In this document: piece after piece, positions 1-7,464 of the stretch
Numbering within the stretch: position 1 is the first letter of the stretch
Layout: the number at the start of each line of letters is the position of its first letter
Assembly: GCA_900544985.1 (NCBI GenBank)
Contig: UQXK01000033.1
Coordinates: 1 to 18,811 of the forward strand
Source of the DNA: an uncultured Eubacteriales bacterium
Lineage (GTDB): Bacteria; Bacillota; Clostridia; Oscillospirales; CAG-272
DNA: 18,811 nt
Reading direction: 5' to 3'
Made by a program: the position numbers and the translations under genes
Notes under the pieces: model-generated
What the model was told of the DNA's origin: nothing
What the model saw: only the letters and a program-made list of their open reading frames with translations
Databases searched by the model: none

Positions 1-32
1 AAAAGCACGGCAATGCCGTGCTTTTTATTTTT
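1..32 (+). terminator. Intrinsic terminator hairpin at the left edge
   Basis: An 11-bp perfect stem (1-11 with 15-25) closes a 3-base loop (AAT) and is followed on the plus strand by a T-rich tract. It probably ends a plus-strand gene lying left of the window. The A-run on the other side lets it also act on minus-strand transcripts coming from the DUF362 gene. Confidence 0.65.
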
Positions 33-70
33 TCGTAATATGTTGGAACTGCCGTGAGGGGACCTCCGCT

Positions 71-127
71 TTAAGGGGCTTTTTGAAAAAAGCCTCTTAA
101 AAATCCGCAAAAACTTTCCCTCGGAAA
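71..127 (+). repeat. Intergenic hairpin repeat, copy F
   Basis: A 14-bp inverted repeat (71-84 with 87-100, one G.T pair) is followed by an AAAAACT stretch and a small hairpin (115-119 with 123-127). The same order (long hairpin rich in CTTTTTG/AAAAAG, then AAAACT, then a short CTTTCC-type hairpin) recurs at 12166-12300 and 12998-13106 in the same orientation. Each copy lies just beyond the stop codon of a minus-strand gene, so transcripts of those genes run into it. Function unknown; it may act as a terminator or as an RNA 3'-end element. Confidence 0.55.
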
Positions 128-133
128 AACACT

Positions 134-1264
134 TTATTTTATCTTAACAAGCTCATAATCAAGAGAGCCAAGCCCTATCTTTGCAGCGTGTGCAAGGCAC
201 GTTTCCCACTCCGATTCGGGACGGGAATTTTTGAAATGATCGTGATGATCGTGGAAATCCGCTTTTGCCATATTATCGGAAAGTTGGCTGTTCGGAAGCG
301 GTGTTGCCGCAAGGCAGGCGTCCGCGCAGGCGCGATCGAGCGCAAGCGGGTCAAACGAAGCATACATACCTATGTTCGGGAGTATCGGCGCGTCGTTTTC
401 CGCATGGCAGTCGCAGTTCGGCGAGACATCGACGATGAGAGAAATATGGAAATTCGGTCTGCCGTCTACAACGGCTTTCGTATATTCCGCCATACGGCAG
501 TTGAGAAGAGACACCGCATTATTGTTTTTGAAATATATCGCGTCAAAGTTGCACGCGCCGAGGCATCTGCCGCAGCCCACGCAGTTTTCGGTGTTGACAG
601 TCATTTTCTTCTTTTCTTCATCGAAAACAAGTCCGCCGTTGGCACATTCGCGAAGACATCTGCGGCAACCGCGGCATCTGTTTTCTCTTATATTCGGCTT
701 TCCGTTGGAGTGCTGTTCCGTTTTACCCGCGCGGGAGCCGCAACCCATTCCTATATTTTTTATAGCTCCGCCGAATCCCGTCATCTCGTGACCTTTAAAA
801 TGTGTAAGACTTATAAACACGTCCGCGTCCATTATTGCACGTCCTATTTTTGCATTCTTCACATATTCCCCGCCGCAAACAGGAACTTCTATGTCGTCCG
901 TACCTTTGAGTCCGTCTCCGATTATAACGGGACATCCGACCGTAAGCGGCGTAAAACCGTTTTCCCACGCGCATTCAAGATGTTCGAGCGCATTTTTGCG
1001 GCTTCCCGGATACATAGTGTTGCAGTCGGTCAAAAACGGCTTGCCGCCGAGCTCTTTTACGGTGTCGGCTACCGCTTTCGCATAGTTCGGGCGAAGATAG
1101 CTTATATTTCCGAGCTCTCCGAAGTGCATTTTTATGGCGACGAATTTTCCGTCCATATCGATATCCCCGATTCCGGCGGCTTTTATGAGTCTTTTAAGCT
1201 TCGACGGAAGTCCTTCCCCGAGCTTCGCGCGAAAATCGGTAAAATAAACTTTGGATTTTTCCAT
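134..1264 (-). CDS. DUF362 domain protein with two [4Fe-4S] ferredoxin motifs
   Basis: A cytoplasmic iron-sulfur protein of the DUF362 family, 376 residues from the start chosen. The N-terminal 190 residues match the DUF362 fold by its typical stretches (KMHFGE, TDCNTMYPGSR, THFKGHEMTGFGGAIKN). Two bacterial ferredoxin motifs follow, CRGCRRCLREC and CVGCGRCLGAC (near residues 197-207 and 228-238), each C-x2-C-x2-C-x3-C and so able to hold one [4Fe-4S] cluster. A further domain of about 130 residues contains a His/Asp-rich patch (HDHHDH). Family members are assumed to take part in electron transfer, but the substrate is unknown. The start at 1264 (MEKSKVYF) lies 11 bases from an AAGGAG; an ATG at 1273 is only 2 bases from it and is less likely. 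The gene stands alone between a repeat and the glmS 3' end. Confidence 0.9.
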   Translation of the reverse strand: MEKSKVYFTDFRAKLGEGLPSKLKRLIKAAGIGDIDMDGKFVAIKMHFGELGNISYLRPNYAKAVADTVKELGGKPFLTDCNTMYPGSRKNALEHLECAWENGFTPLTVGCPVIIGDGLKGTDDIEVPVCGGEYVKNAKIGRAIMDADVFISLTHFKGHEMTGFGGAIKNIGMGCGSRAGKTEQHSNGKPNIRENRCRGCRRCLRECANGGLVFDEEKKKMTVNTENCVGCGRCLGACNFDAIYFKNNNAVSLLNCRMAEYTKAVVDGRPNFHISLIVDVSPNCDCHAENDAPILPNIGMYASFDPLALDRACADACLAATPLPNSQLSDNMAKADFHDHHDHFKNSRPESEWETCLAHAAKIGLGSLDYELVKIK

Positions 1265-1395
1265 TTCGTACATCTCTCCTTTTTATGTAATATTTATTTA
1301 ATACAGGCGGCATATCTGCCCACCGCTCCTGTATCGCGCTTTTTATATCGCAACAAAAAGCAAGCTTTATTCAGAACGGTTTTTTCGGGATATAA

Positions 1396-1429
1396 ATAAG
1401 GCGCCGGAAGCATTTCCGCCGCCTTATTA
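1396..1429 (-). terminator. Hairpin just downstream of glmS, possible terminator
   Basis: A stem of 9 + 5 bp with one C.C mismatch (1396-1409 with 1416-1429) lies 5 bases after the glmS stop. The tail on the minus strand (TTATTTATAT) is only partly T-rich, so termination is plausible but not certain. The remainder of the gap to the DUF362 start holds nothing else I can name. Confidence 0.5.
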
Positions 1430-1434
1430 TTATT

Positions 1435-3261
1435 TTACTCCACCGTAACGGATTTTGCAAGGTTTCTTGGTTTATCTACGCTGCAATTTCTCATAACCGC
1501 TGCGTGATAGGCAAAAAGCTGTGTCACCGTCGCCGCAATTATCGGAAGCGTAAGTTCGTCCGCATCGGGAAGCTCGAATGTGATCTCCGCTTCGGGAGCG
1601 GAAACACCCTTCGCGCATATGAGATATACGCGCGCCCCGCGGGATATAACTTCGCGCATATTGCTTATGGTCTTTTCCGCAATGTCGCGTCTTGTAAGAA
1701 GAGTGATAACGGGAGTTCCGTTATTTATCAGCGATATCGTGCCGTGTTTCAGTTCCCCCGCGGAATAGCTTTCCGCATGGATATACGATATCTCTTTCAG
1801 TTTAAGTGCGCTTTCCGTCGCGATATACGAATCCACGCTTCTTCCTATAAAGAAGATATTTTCGTTATTGCAAAGAGCAGAAGCCGCGCGCTTTATGCTT
1901 TCCTCGCACAAGACAGCCTCCTCTATTTTTTCGGGAAGCTCAGAAGAAAATATCTTCGTATATTTTCTCACATCGTCTTCGCACATTTTTCCGCGAATAT
2001 AAGAAAGCCACAATGTGAAAAGTCCGAAAAGTGACGTCTGTACAGTATACGCCTTCGTGCTGGCAACCGAAATTTCCGGTCCCGCATAGGTATATATGAC
2101 GTCGTCCGCTTCCCTTGCTATTGCGGAGGCAAGCACGTTTACAATGCCGAGAGTATAAACGCCGCGTTCCTTTGCAAGTCTTATCGCCGCAAGGGTATCC
2201 GCCGTCTCGCCTGATTGAGACACGGCAAAGACCGCCGTGTTTTCATCGAGTATCGGATCGGAATACCTGAACTCAGACGCCGTTTCCACAAAAACGGGAA
2301 TGCGAAGAAATTTTTCCATCATATATTTTGCATAAAGCCCCGCGTGCATAGCTGTGCCGCACGCAACTATATGGACGGAAGAGAGCTTTTTAAGGCGCTC
2401 TATATCGGATATTTCGGAAGAGAAATCGGGAAGCCCGTCTTTCACTCTCGGTCCGAGAGTTCTTTCCACGGCGCTTTTCTCCTCATGTATCTCTTTGAGC
2501 ATGAAATGGTCGTATCCGCCCTTTTCTGCGCTGCTTATATCGAGAGAGGATACAAGAATATCCTTTTTCACAGCGTTAAGAGTCATATCGAGGACCGAAA
2601 AACCGTCCGCTCTCAGATGTACTATTTCCCCGTCGTCTACCATTACATATTTTTTCGTATATGGAAGAAACGCCGTTATATCGGAAGAAATATATGTTTC
2701 GCCGTCTCCGATACCTATCAGGAGAGGACTATCTTTTCTGGCTCCGTATATCTCGTTTTCGATATCGTCAAAGAGTATTCCGAACGCATAAGAACCGCGT
2801 ATCTTTTTCAAAGCGGAGCATATAGCTGCCTCCGGCGAACGGATATCGCGGTAAAACGAATCTATTATCGCCGCCGCGACCTCTGTATCCGTCTCCGACG
2901 AAAAAGAATATCCGCTTAAAGCAAGCTCCTCTTTCAGCTCTTTGTAATTTTCTATTATTCCGTTGTGAACAAGGGTAACACGCCCGACGCGGTGCGGGTG
3001 GGCGTTTATATCGGAGGGTTCTCCGTGCGTCGCCCAGCGCGTATGCGCTATTCCGCAGACGGCAGAGGACGTTTTTCCGTTCTCCTTTGTCTTTTTTACA
3101 AAATCGTCTATCCCGCCCTTTGAACGGACGACGCGCACTCCGTCTTCTTCGAACGTCGCCATACCCGCCGAATCATATCCCCTGTATTCAAGCGCATAAA
3201 GCCCTTTTATAAGCTTTTCGGCACAAAGCTTTTTACCTGTATAACCAATTATTCCGCACAT
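1435..3261 (-). CDS. glmS: Glutamine-fructose-6-phosphate aminotransferase (isomerising)
   Basis: Makes glucosamine-6-phosphate from fructose-6-phosphate and glutamine, the entry step to UDP-GlcNAc and peptidoglycan. At 608 residues it has the normal family length. The N-terminal glutaminase domain begins MCGIIGYTG, where Cys2 becomes the N-terminal nucleophile; it carries AHTRWATHG (72-80), HPH (88-90) and SSETDTE (121-127). Two SIS sugar-isomerase domains follow, with CGTAMHAG (301-308), SQSGETADT (348-356) and STKAYT (401-406). The C-terminus DKPRNLAKSVTVE is the conserved end that seals the active site. The start is fixed by the required Met-Cys, yet no Shine-Dalgarno sequence is visible in the 20 bases before it, which is unlike the neighbours. 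Regulation is by the glmS ribozyme at 3686-3815 in its leader. Confidence 0.98.
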   Translation of the reverse strand: MCGIIGYTGKKLCAEKLIKGLYALEYRGYDSAGMATFEEDGVRVVRSKGGIDDFVKKTKENGKTSSAVCGIAHTRWATHGEPSDINAHPHRVGRVTLVHNGIIENYKELKEELALSGYSFSSETDTEVAAAIIDSFYRDIRSPEAAICSALKKIRGSYAFGILFDDIENEIYGARKDSPLLIGIGDGETYISSDITAFLPYTKKYVMVDDGEIVHLRADGFSVLDMTLNAVKKDILVSSLDISSAEKGGYDHFMLKEIHEEKSAVERTLGPRVKDGLPDFSSEISDIERLKKLSSVHIVACGTAMHAGLYAKYMMEKFLRIPVFVETASEFRYSDPILDENTAVFAVSQSGETADTLAAIRLAKERGVYTLGIVNVLASAIAREADDVIYTYAGPEISVASTKAYTVQTSLFGLFTLWLSYIRGKMCEDDVRKYTKIFSSELPEKIEEAVLCEESIKRAASALCNNENIFFIGRSVDSYIATESALKLKEISYIHAESYSAGELKHGTISLINNGTPVITLLTRRDIAEKTISNMREVISRGARVYLICAKGVSAPEAEITFELPDADELTLPIIAATVTQLFAYHAAVMRNCSVDKPRNLAKSVTVE

Positions 3262-3323
3262 CGTATATTATTACGTATCGGGATAATGATCTTTTACCGT
3301 AAATTGTTTTTATTATTTGAACC

Positions 3324-3402
3324 GCCGCAAATAGCTTTGCTCCGAAGACATTCAGGAAATTTATCCCCCACAAAAGTCTTTTACGAAACCCGTATTTGCG
3401 GC
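3324..3402 (-). repeat. Structured intergenic repeat copy C in the glmS leader
   Basis: Perfect 10-bp inverted arms (3324-3333 with 3393-3402) enclose a segment with an inner AAGAC/GTCTT pairing. The 21 bases at 3333-3353 match 14997-15017 downstream of dxr with one mismatch, and similarity continues through a CCCCC run to GTCTT. It lies within the transcribed leader between the ribozyme and glmS. No function is known. Confidence 0.5.
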
Positions 3403-3685
3403 AAAATTATAACCGTAACCGATAAAAACATTTTTCTGCAAATGGCACAAAAAATATTTTAAAAAGCAGAAAATTTTTCAACATTCCCGCCCTCGGTAAA
3501 TTTCCAAAACAAGTCAACACCCTTATTTTGAAATCTGAAAAAAGTCAGAAATCCCGTTACGTCACCTCTTTCTTTCAGATTTTTTAATTTTTGATATATA
3601 AATATATCCCCGTATAAAACACAAACAGAGCATATTTAATTAAAACGTCAATATGCGCCGTTTTATCTGTGTTTTTTATTTTTTT
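3403..3685 (-). other. Rest of the spacer between the glmS ribozyme and glmS
   Basis: AT-rich, no credible gene. It contains one long-looped inverted repeat on the transcribed strand (AAATCTGAAA near 3576-3585 pairing with TTTCAGATTT near 3531-3540). A TTGACT near 3513-3518 lacks a good -10 at the right distance, so I do not call a second promoter here. Confidence 0.4.
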
Positions 3686-3815
3686 GCGTCCTTTTATTTT
3701 CCGGTCACCCGAATATTTGTAAAACGCTTATCGACGAAAACAAATCGCCGGAGAGGCATCCGCCGAATTTTCGATAAACCTCTCTCCTCGTTAACCGCAT
3801 ATGCGGTCTGGCGCT
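3686..3815 (-). ncRNA. glmS glucosamine-6-phosphate-activated ribozyme (riboswitch)
   Basis: Reading the minus strand, the segment opens with the conserved cleavage-site sequence A|GCGCCAGA (cleavage between 3815 and 3814). It continues through a P2-like hairpin (ACCGCATATGCGGT), ACGAGGAGAGAGGTTTATCG, the highly conserved core TTCGGCGGATGCCTCTCCGG, and a P4 hairpin with the GGGTGAC loop. Order and core sequence follow the Bacillus subtilis glmS ribozyme closely. Established role: glucosamine-6-phosphate is the cofactor for self-cleavage of the leader, which destabilises glmS mRNA and closes the feedback loop. A TTGAGA, 17 bases, TTTTAA pair about 40-70 bases upstream is a weak promoter candidate. 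Unusual: the 3' end of the ribozyme is about 424 bases from the glmS start instead of close to it. Confidence 0.93.
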
Positions 3816-4037
3816 TAAATATCCCCGAAACTTTTCATAAAAGCGGTAAATTTGTCTTAAAAGGACAAATCCGCCCTTTTCTCAATAAAACGCGTTTTTT
3901 ATAAATATAAACTTACGGCGGGATTAAAATTTTTCCGCATTTAAGTTCTGCAACATAAAATATTCTCTCAAAACACGCGTTCTGTTATGAGCCGTTCCGA
4001 TAAAAAATCGCCACTCCTTTCTTTTTTCTTCAAATCC
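3816..4037 (-). other. Intergenic region upstream of the glmS ribozyme
   Basis: AT-rich, no gene. On the minus strand it holds a small hairpin (ATTTGTC, 7-base loop, GACAAAT near 3848-3870) between the weak promoter candidate and the ribozyme. No strong terminator follows the beta-helix gene that ends at 4038, so read-through into the glmS leader is possible. Confidence 0.35.
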
Positions 4038-4709
4038 TCACTTTTTTGCAACCACAACGCCGCCCTTTTTGAAAATGCTTCTTTCGGGAACAGCGCCGCG
4101 CACAAGAGACGTGGGGTAAACCGTGCTCTCTCTTCCTATAATGCTTCCGGGACAAAGTACGCTGTTACAGCCCACTTCGACGAGGTCTCCGAGTACAGCG
4201 CCGAATTTTTTACGTCCGGTCGGTATCTTCTCGTCTCCGTCTTTTACGGTTACAAGCGTTTTGTCGCTCTTTACATTGGAAGTAACGGCTCCCGCGCCCA
4301 TATGCGACTTATATCCGAGAACAGAATCTCCGACATAATTGAAATGAGGCACCTGAACACCGTCGAAAAGCACACAGTTTTTAAGCTCGCAGGAATTTCC
4401 CACAACGCTGTTTTTACCGACGATAGCACTGCCGCGTATAAACGCGCAATGGCGTATCTCCGCGCCGTGATCGATTATGCACGGTCCGGATATGCTCGCT
4501 GTCGGTGCGACTTTTGCGTCGTTCGCTATCCATACGTTTTCTTTTAAGAGAGTGTACTCGTTTTCCGGAAGCGTTCTTCCGAGTTCTTCGATAAATGAAG
4601 ATATTTTATCGAGTATCTCCCACGGATATTCCGCGCCGTCGAAAAGCTCCCACGCTATCGTGTGTCCTTGTTCAAAAAGGTCCGATATCTTTATTTTTGT
4701 CAAAATCAT
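4038..4709 (-). CDS. Left-handed beta-helix (hexapeptide repeat) protein, GlmU C-domain-like
   Basis: Predicted 223-residue cytoplasmic protein. Residues 1-55 form a short non-repeat N-terminal part. From about 58 to 205 there are hexapeptide-type repeats typical of left-handed parallel beta-helix acyltransferases (IANDAKVAPTASISGP, AFIRGSAIVGKNSVVGN). The stretch NYVGDSVLGYKSHMGAGAVTSN (124-145) resembles the acetyltransferase half of GlmU, whose pattern is YLGDA..G....IGAGT...N. The nucleotidyltransferase half of GlmU is absent. Close relatives are usually labelled UDP-GlcNAc pyrophosphorylase-related; the real substrate is not known. Proximity to glmS on the same strand supports a role in amino-sugar or wall metabolism (inference). 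ATG 4709 is 2 bases after AAGGAGG; TTG at 4703 has better spacing and may be the real start. Confidence 0.85.
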   Translation of the reverse strand: MILTKIKISDLFEQGHTIAWELFDGAEYPWEILDKISSFIEELGRTLPENEYTLLKENVWIANDAKVAPTASISGPCIIDHGAEIRHCAFIRGSAIVGKNSVVGNSCELKNCVLFDGVQVPHFNYVGDSVLGYKSHMGAGAVTSNVKSDKTLVTVKDGDEKIPTGRKKFGAVLGDLVEVGCNSVLCPGSIIGRESTVYPTSLVRGAVPERSIFKKGGVVVAKK

Positions 4710-4766
4710 CTCCTCCTTTCCTTGTAATATCTGCCATAAAATTGCCATAATAAAAACAGCGCATTA

Positions 4767-4843
4767 TGGCGCGCCCGATTGGAGTCGAACCAACGACCTA
4801 CCGCTTAGGAGGCGGTCGCTCTATCCTACTGAGCTACGGGCGC
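4767..4843 (-). tRNA. tRNA-Arg, anticodon CCT (reads AGG), CCA encoded
   Basis: The minus strand folds as a full cloverleaf: acceptor GCGCCCG/CGGGCGC (4837-4843 with 4771-4777), D stem GCTC/GAGC, anticodon stem ACCGC/GCGGT around loop CTCCTAA, five-base variable loop, and T arm with TTCGACT. The discriminator base is G and CCA is encoded at 4767-4769. The anticodon CCT decodes AGG arginine codons. The beta-helix gene starts 57 bases downstream with no clear terminator between them, so co-transcription is possible. Confidence 0.97.
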
Positions 4844-4877
4844 ATATAAAAAAATGCGTTGTTGTTTTTTATTTAAT

Positions 4878-4914
4878 TATCGGTATACGGTTTTTGCCGT
4901 ATACCGATATTTTT
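4878..4914. terminator. Bidirectional terminator hairpin between the permease gene and tRNA-Arg
   Basis: A perfect stem of at least 12 bp (ATCGGTATACGG, 4879-4890, with 4897-4908) with a 6-base loop. The plus side is followed by ATTTTT; the minus side, which is the relevant one for the permease transcript, by the weaker AATTAAAT. It probably ends the permease mRNA before the tRNA. Confidence 0.7.
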
Positions 4915-4951
4915 CACATATTAAACCACGGTGTAGGCAGCGATGTCATTT

Positions 4952-6385
4952 TTATTCTGATTCTCCGGAAGATTGCGTATCGCTTTTTTCTTCGTTTTCG
5001 GGATTTTCAAAAGCCTCGTTTTCAGAGGTTTCTCCGACATTTTTTTCTTCTGTGCTCTCTGCGTCAAGATCCAAAGAAGAGCTTTCCGAAATCTCTTCCC
5101 CTTCCTCTTCGCTGTCTTCTCTTACAAAGAGACTCTTTATTCTGACATGAAGCGGAGGACGATTTTCTTTCGCTTCTTCCGAGGCAATACGCTCATGCTC
5201 TATCTCTTTTCCGTTTTCGTCGGAATAATCTATTATTTCCGTCGGAAGCGATTTCTTTTTCAGAGAATTTTTAACGGCATCGTCTATCCATACGTATATC
5301 ATGGAGAAGATCGGCACGCCGAATACCATTCCGAAAAATCCGAAAAGTCCCGACATTATGGTGATCGCTATAACGACCCAAACGGAGGAAAGACCTATAT
5401 GTTTTCCCACTATCTTCGGCATTATGAAGTTGCCGTCGATCTGCTGTATTATTACAACGAGAATTATAAACCATACTACGGAAATAGGATCCGCGATAAA
5501 TATGATAAATGCGGACGGTATCGCGCCCAGGAACGGACCGAAGAACGGGATAAAGTTGGTCACGCCGACAATAAGGCTGACGAGCGGATAGTACGGTATT
5601 CCGAATATACCGAAAATTATAAAACATTCTATTCCGACAAGAAGCGAGTCAAACGCCGTTGCTACGATATATCCGCCGAAGGAATCGTCCGTCTGCTTTG
5701 CTATGTGTATAAATTTGGAATATCCCTTATCGGGAAGCAGAGCGCGCAAAAATCTTTTTCCCTGCGCGATAAGTTTCTCTTTTTGGAGTAAGAAGTAAAC
5801 GGAAAGGACTATACCGACCACAAGGTCTTTGAGAACGCCGACAAGTCCTCCCAAAAATCCGGATACTCTCGGCATAATATAATCTATTACGAAATCATAT
5901 ATTACATTCGTGATATCTTTAAGATATTCCGTTATCTTTTTAGCATATTCCGCAAGCGTTTCCGAAGTTTCGCCTATTTTTGTGATCCAGCCCGTAACGG
6001 CGTCTATATAAAAAGTGATATTCCTGCTCAGGTCGTTCAGTCCCGCCACGACCTGCGGCACCATAAGCCATACAAAAAGGGCGAGAACGACTATAAACAC
6101 AATATACGCGCAAATAACGGAAAGAGAACGTTTTAACTTTAATTTTCCCTCTTTTTTATCGAGAAAAACAAAAATACGGCGTTCGAATATCTTTACTATC
6201 TTATTCAGGATATACGCTATTACGACACCGTAAAGTATAGGCGTCAAAACCTTGAACACCGTTTTTACATAGCTTCCGAAATCGTGATAATTTATGAAAA
6301 ACACGACTACAAAAGCGCCGAACAAAATAAGAAGTCCCACATACAAGGCTATGGTCGCATATTTTTTGTTACGCTCGAACTTCAT
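4952..6385 (-). CDS. AI-2E family transporter (PerM-like permease)
   Basis: Multi-pass inner-membrane protein of 477 residues. Hydrophobic segments are near 10-31, 46-62, 87-109, and several between about 190 and 365. The large region after the third segment (110-190) is amphipathic, as in this family. Family marks are FIPFFGPFLGAIPSA and GKHIGLSSVWVVIAI in the last third. Family members include E. coli TqsA (autoinducer-2 export), a sodium/proton antiporter group and B. subtilis YtvI; substrate cannot be read from sequence. From about residue 420 the protein ends in an acidic Ser/Glu-rich tail (EDSEEEGEEISESSS and onwards) that adds about 55 residues to the usual core and is probably cytoplasmic and disordered. 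The start has AAAGGAG 6 bases upstream. Its own promoter lies at 6422-6450. Confidence 0.92.
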   Translation of the reverse strand: MKFERNKKYATIALYVGLLILFGAFVVVFFINYHDFGSYVKTVFKVLTPILYGVVIAYILNKIVKIFERRIFVFLDKKEGKLKLKRSLSVICAYIVFIVVLALFVWLMVPQVVAGLNDLSRNITFYIDAVTGWITKIGETSETLAEYAKKITEYLKDITNVIYDFVIDYIMPRVSGFLGGLVGVLKDLVVGIVLSVYFLLQKEKLIAQGKRFLRALLPDKGYSKFIHIAKQTDDSFGGYIVATAFDSLLVGIECFIIFGIFGIPYYPLVSLIVGVTNFIPFFGPFLGAIPSAFIIFIADPISVVWFIILVVIIQQIDGNFIMPKIVGKHIGLSSVWVVIAITIMSGLFGFFGMVFGVPIFSMIYVWIDDAVKNSLKKKSLPTEIIDYSDENGKEIEHERIASEEAKENRPPLHVRIKSLFVREDSEEEGEEISESSSLDLDAESTEEKNVGETSENEAFENPENEEKSDTQSSGESE

Positions 6386-6421
6386 TGGGGACTCCTTTCA
6401 TAAAAATATTGTTCTTTACTT

Positions 6422-6450
6422 ATTTTATACTTATATGTCGGTCAAGTCAA
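6422..6450 (-). promoter_or_regulatory. Sigma-A promoter of the AI-2E permease gene
   Basis: On the minus strand TTGACT (6445-6450), a 17-base spacer, then TAAAAT (6422-6427). The start codon follows about 30 bases after the expected transcription start. Confidence 0.75.
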
Positions 6451-6610
6451 GCGATTTTCTCAATTTGAAATGTTACAAATATCTTAACAAAAAAATCCTT
6501 TTCCATTATATAAAAGGAAAAACAAAAATCTTCACACAATGCTTATTAAAGTTCAAAATTGTATTCATAACGACAAGCGTCAATCTGCAACAGAGTATAA
6601 TGATAACATA

Positions 6611-6657
6611 TTGCAACAAAATCCGCCCGTTTAGACGTTCACGGACGGATTTTTGCA
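6611..6657 (-). terminator. Intrinsic terminator after the LiaF-like gene
   Basis: An inverted repeat (6611-6630 with 6641-6657) with one mismatch and small bulges and a 10-base loop, GC-rich in the middle (ATCCGCCCGT / ACGGACGGAT). It begins 17 bases after the gene's stop and on the minus strand runs into TTTTGTTG. Confidence 0.75.
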
Positions 6658-6673
6658 AATTGCATACGATATA

Positions 6674-7333
6674 TCAGAACACCTTAACCGTTCCGAAGGA
6701 ACAGTTTACCTCTATGTCGAGAGGAACTCCCTGATTGTTTATCGGATACATATTTTTAACCTCGCCGAATGCCGCTCTGCTCTTCAAATTCAAGCAGACG
6801 TCCTTGGGCAGAATTATATCTATTTCTCCGAAAGAGCAGTCCACCGTGAAAGGCGCGTTCTGCGCTATAACGGCGCCAGAAAGATCTATGACGAGCTTTC
6901 CGAAAGAGTTTTTATAAGGTCCGCCGGTAAAGGTCTGTCCGCTGAAATCCACCTTATCATCGCAGAAAGAAGATTTCTTACTGTAATTATATCCGTCATA
7001 TGTTCTGTGTGTATCTCCCACAGCGGAAACTATGACTTTTATTCCTATAATTATTATAATTACCGGAAGAATTATTCTCCATGAAATATATCCTTTGAAA
7101 ATGCTGATTTTCGACAAAAGGAGAACAACGCCGACGATAAGTCCTATCACGTTTCCGAAATCAGGACCGTCCACCACTATAAAGTACAGGCACGGGATTA
7201 TTATAAACAGAGTCCACCAGCCTGGGAAAAATACGTCCACGTCCCATATTCCCATGGCGTTTCCGCAGAGAATCGTTCCGAGCGCAAGGATGAGAACACC
7301 GAGAAAAATCCTCGATACAAGCTTCTTTTTCAT
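6674..7333 (-). CDS. LiaF-like membrane protein (cell-envelope stress family)
   Basis: 219 residues. Hydrophobic segments lie near 9-28, 38-54, 62-76 and 86-104, matching the DUF5668/LiaI-LiaF membrane region. A soluble C-terminal domain follows, built of short beta repeats with a recurring SFG motif (NSFGKLVIDLSG, DCSFGEIDIILP, AAFGEVKN, NCSFGTVKV), as in the LiaF/DUF2154-type C-terminal domain. In B. subtilis LiaF inhibits the LiaRS two-component system that responds to cell-wall antibiotics; no liaR/liaS genes are in this window, so that role is only an analogy here. Start: ATG with AGAAGG 9 bases upstream. It has its own promoter (7487-7515) with a leader of about 147 bases and a terminator at 6611-6657, so it forms a single-gene unit. 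Confidence 0.8.
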   Translation of the reverse strand: MKKKLVSRIFLGVLILALGTILCGNAMGIWDVDVFFPGWWTLFIIIPCLYFIVVDGPDFGNVIGLIVGVVLLLSKISIFKGYISWRIILPVIIIIIGIKVIVSAVGDTHRTYDGYNYSKKSSFCDDKVDFSGQTFTGGPYKNSFGKLVIDLSGAVIAQNAPFTVDCSFGEIDIILPKDVCLNLKSRAAFGEVKNMYPINNQGVPLDIEVNCSFGTVKVF

Positions 7334-7464
7334 AATATATACCTTCTTCTTTGTAAAATTCTTCGAAAATATGCGTGCTAAGATATAAAAAAGCCACCTC
7401 GAATTTTACGGACGTGAAAAACAGTAAGATTTATTTTTCGGGAAAGCAAAATCCGATGTTTTTC

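Noticed and set aside
188..1399. 403-codon open frame on the plus strand opposite the DUF362 gene
   Set aside because: It is antisense to a clearly coding gene with two ferredoxin motifs, has no recognisable domain and is rich in Arg, His and Tyr, as expected from reading the opposite strand.
3653..3904. 83-codon plus-strand frame upstream of glmS
   Set aside because: It lies over the glmS ribozyme on the opposite strand; conservation there is explained by the RNA.
4477..5145. 222-codon plus-strand frame containing WSRTNDLPLRRRSLYPTELRA
   Set aside because: This peptide is the well-known false translation of the antisense strand of a tRNA gene; here it covers tRNA-Arg at 4767-4843.
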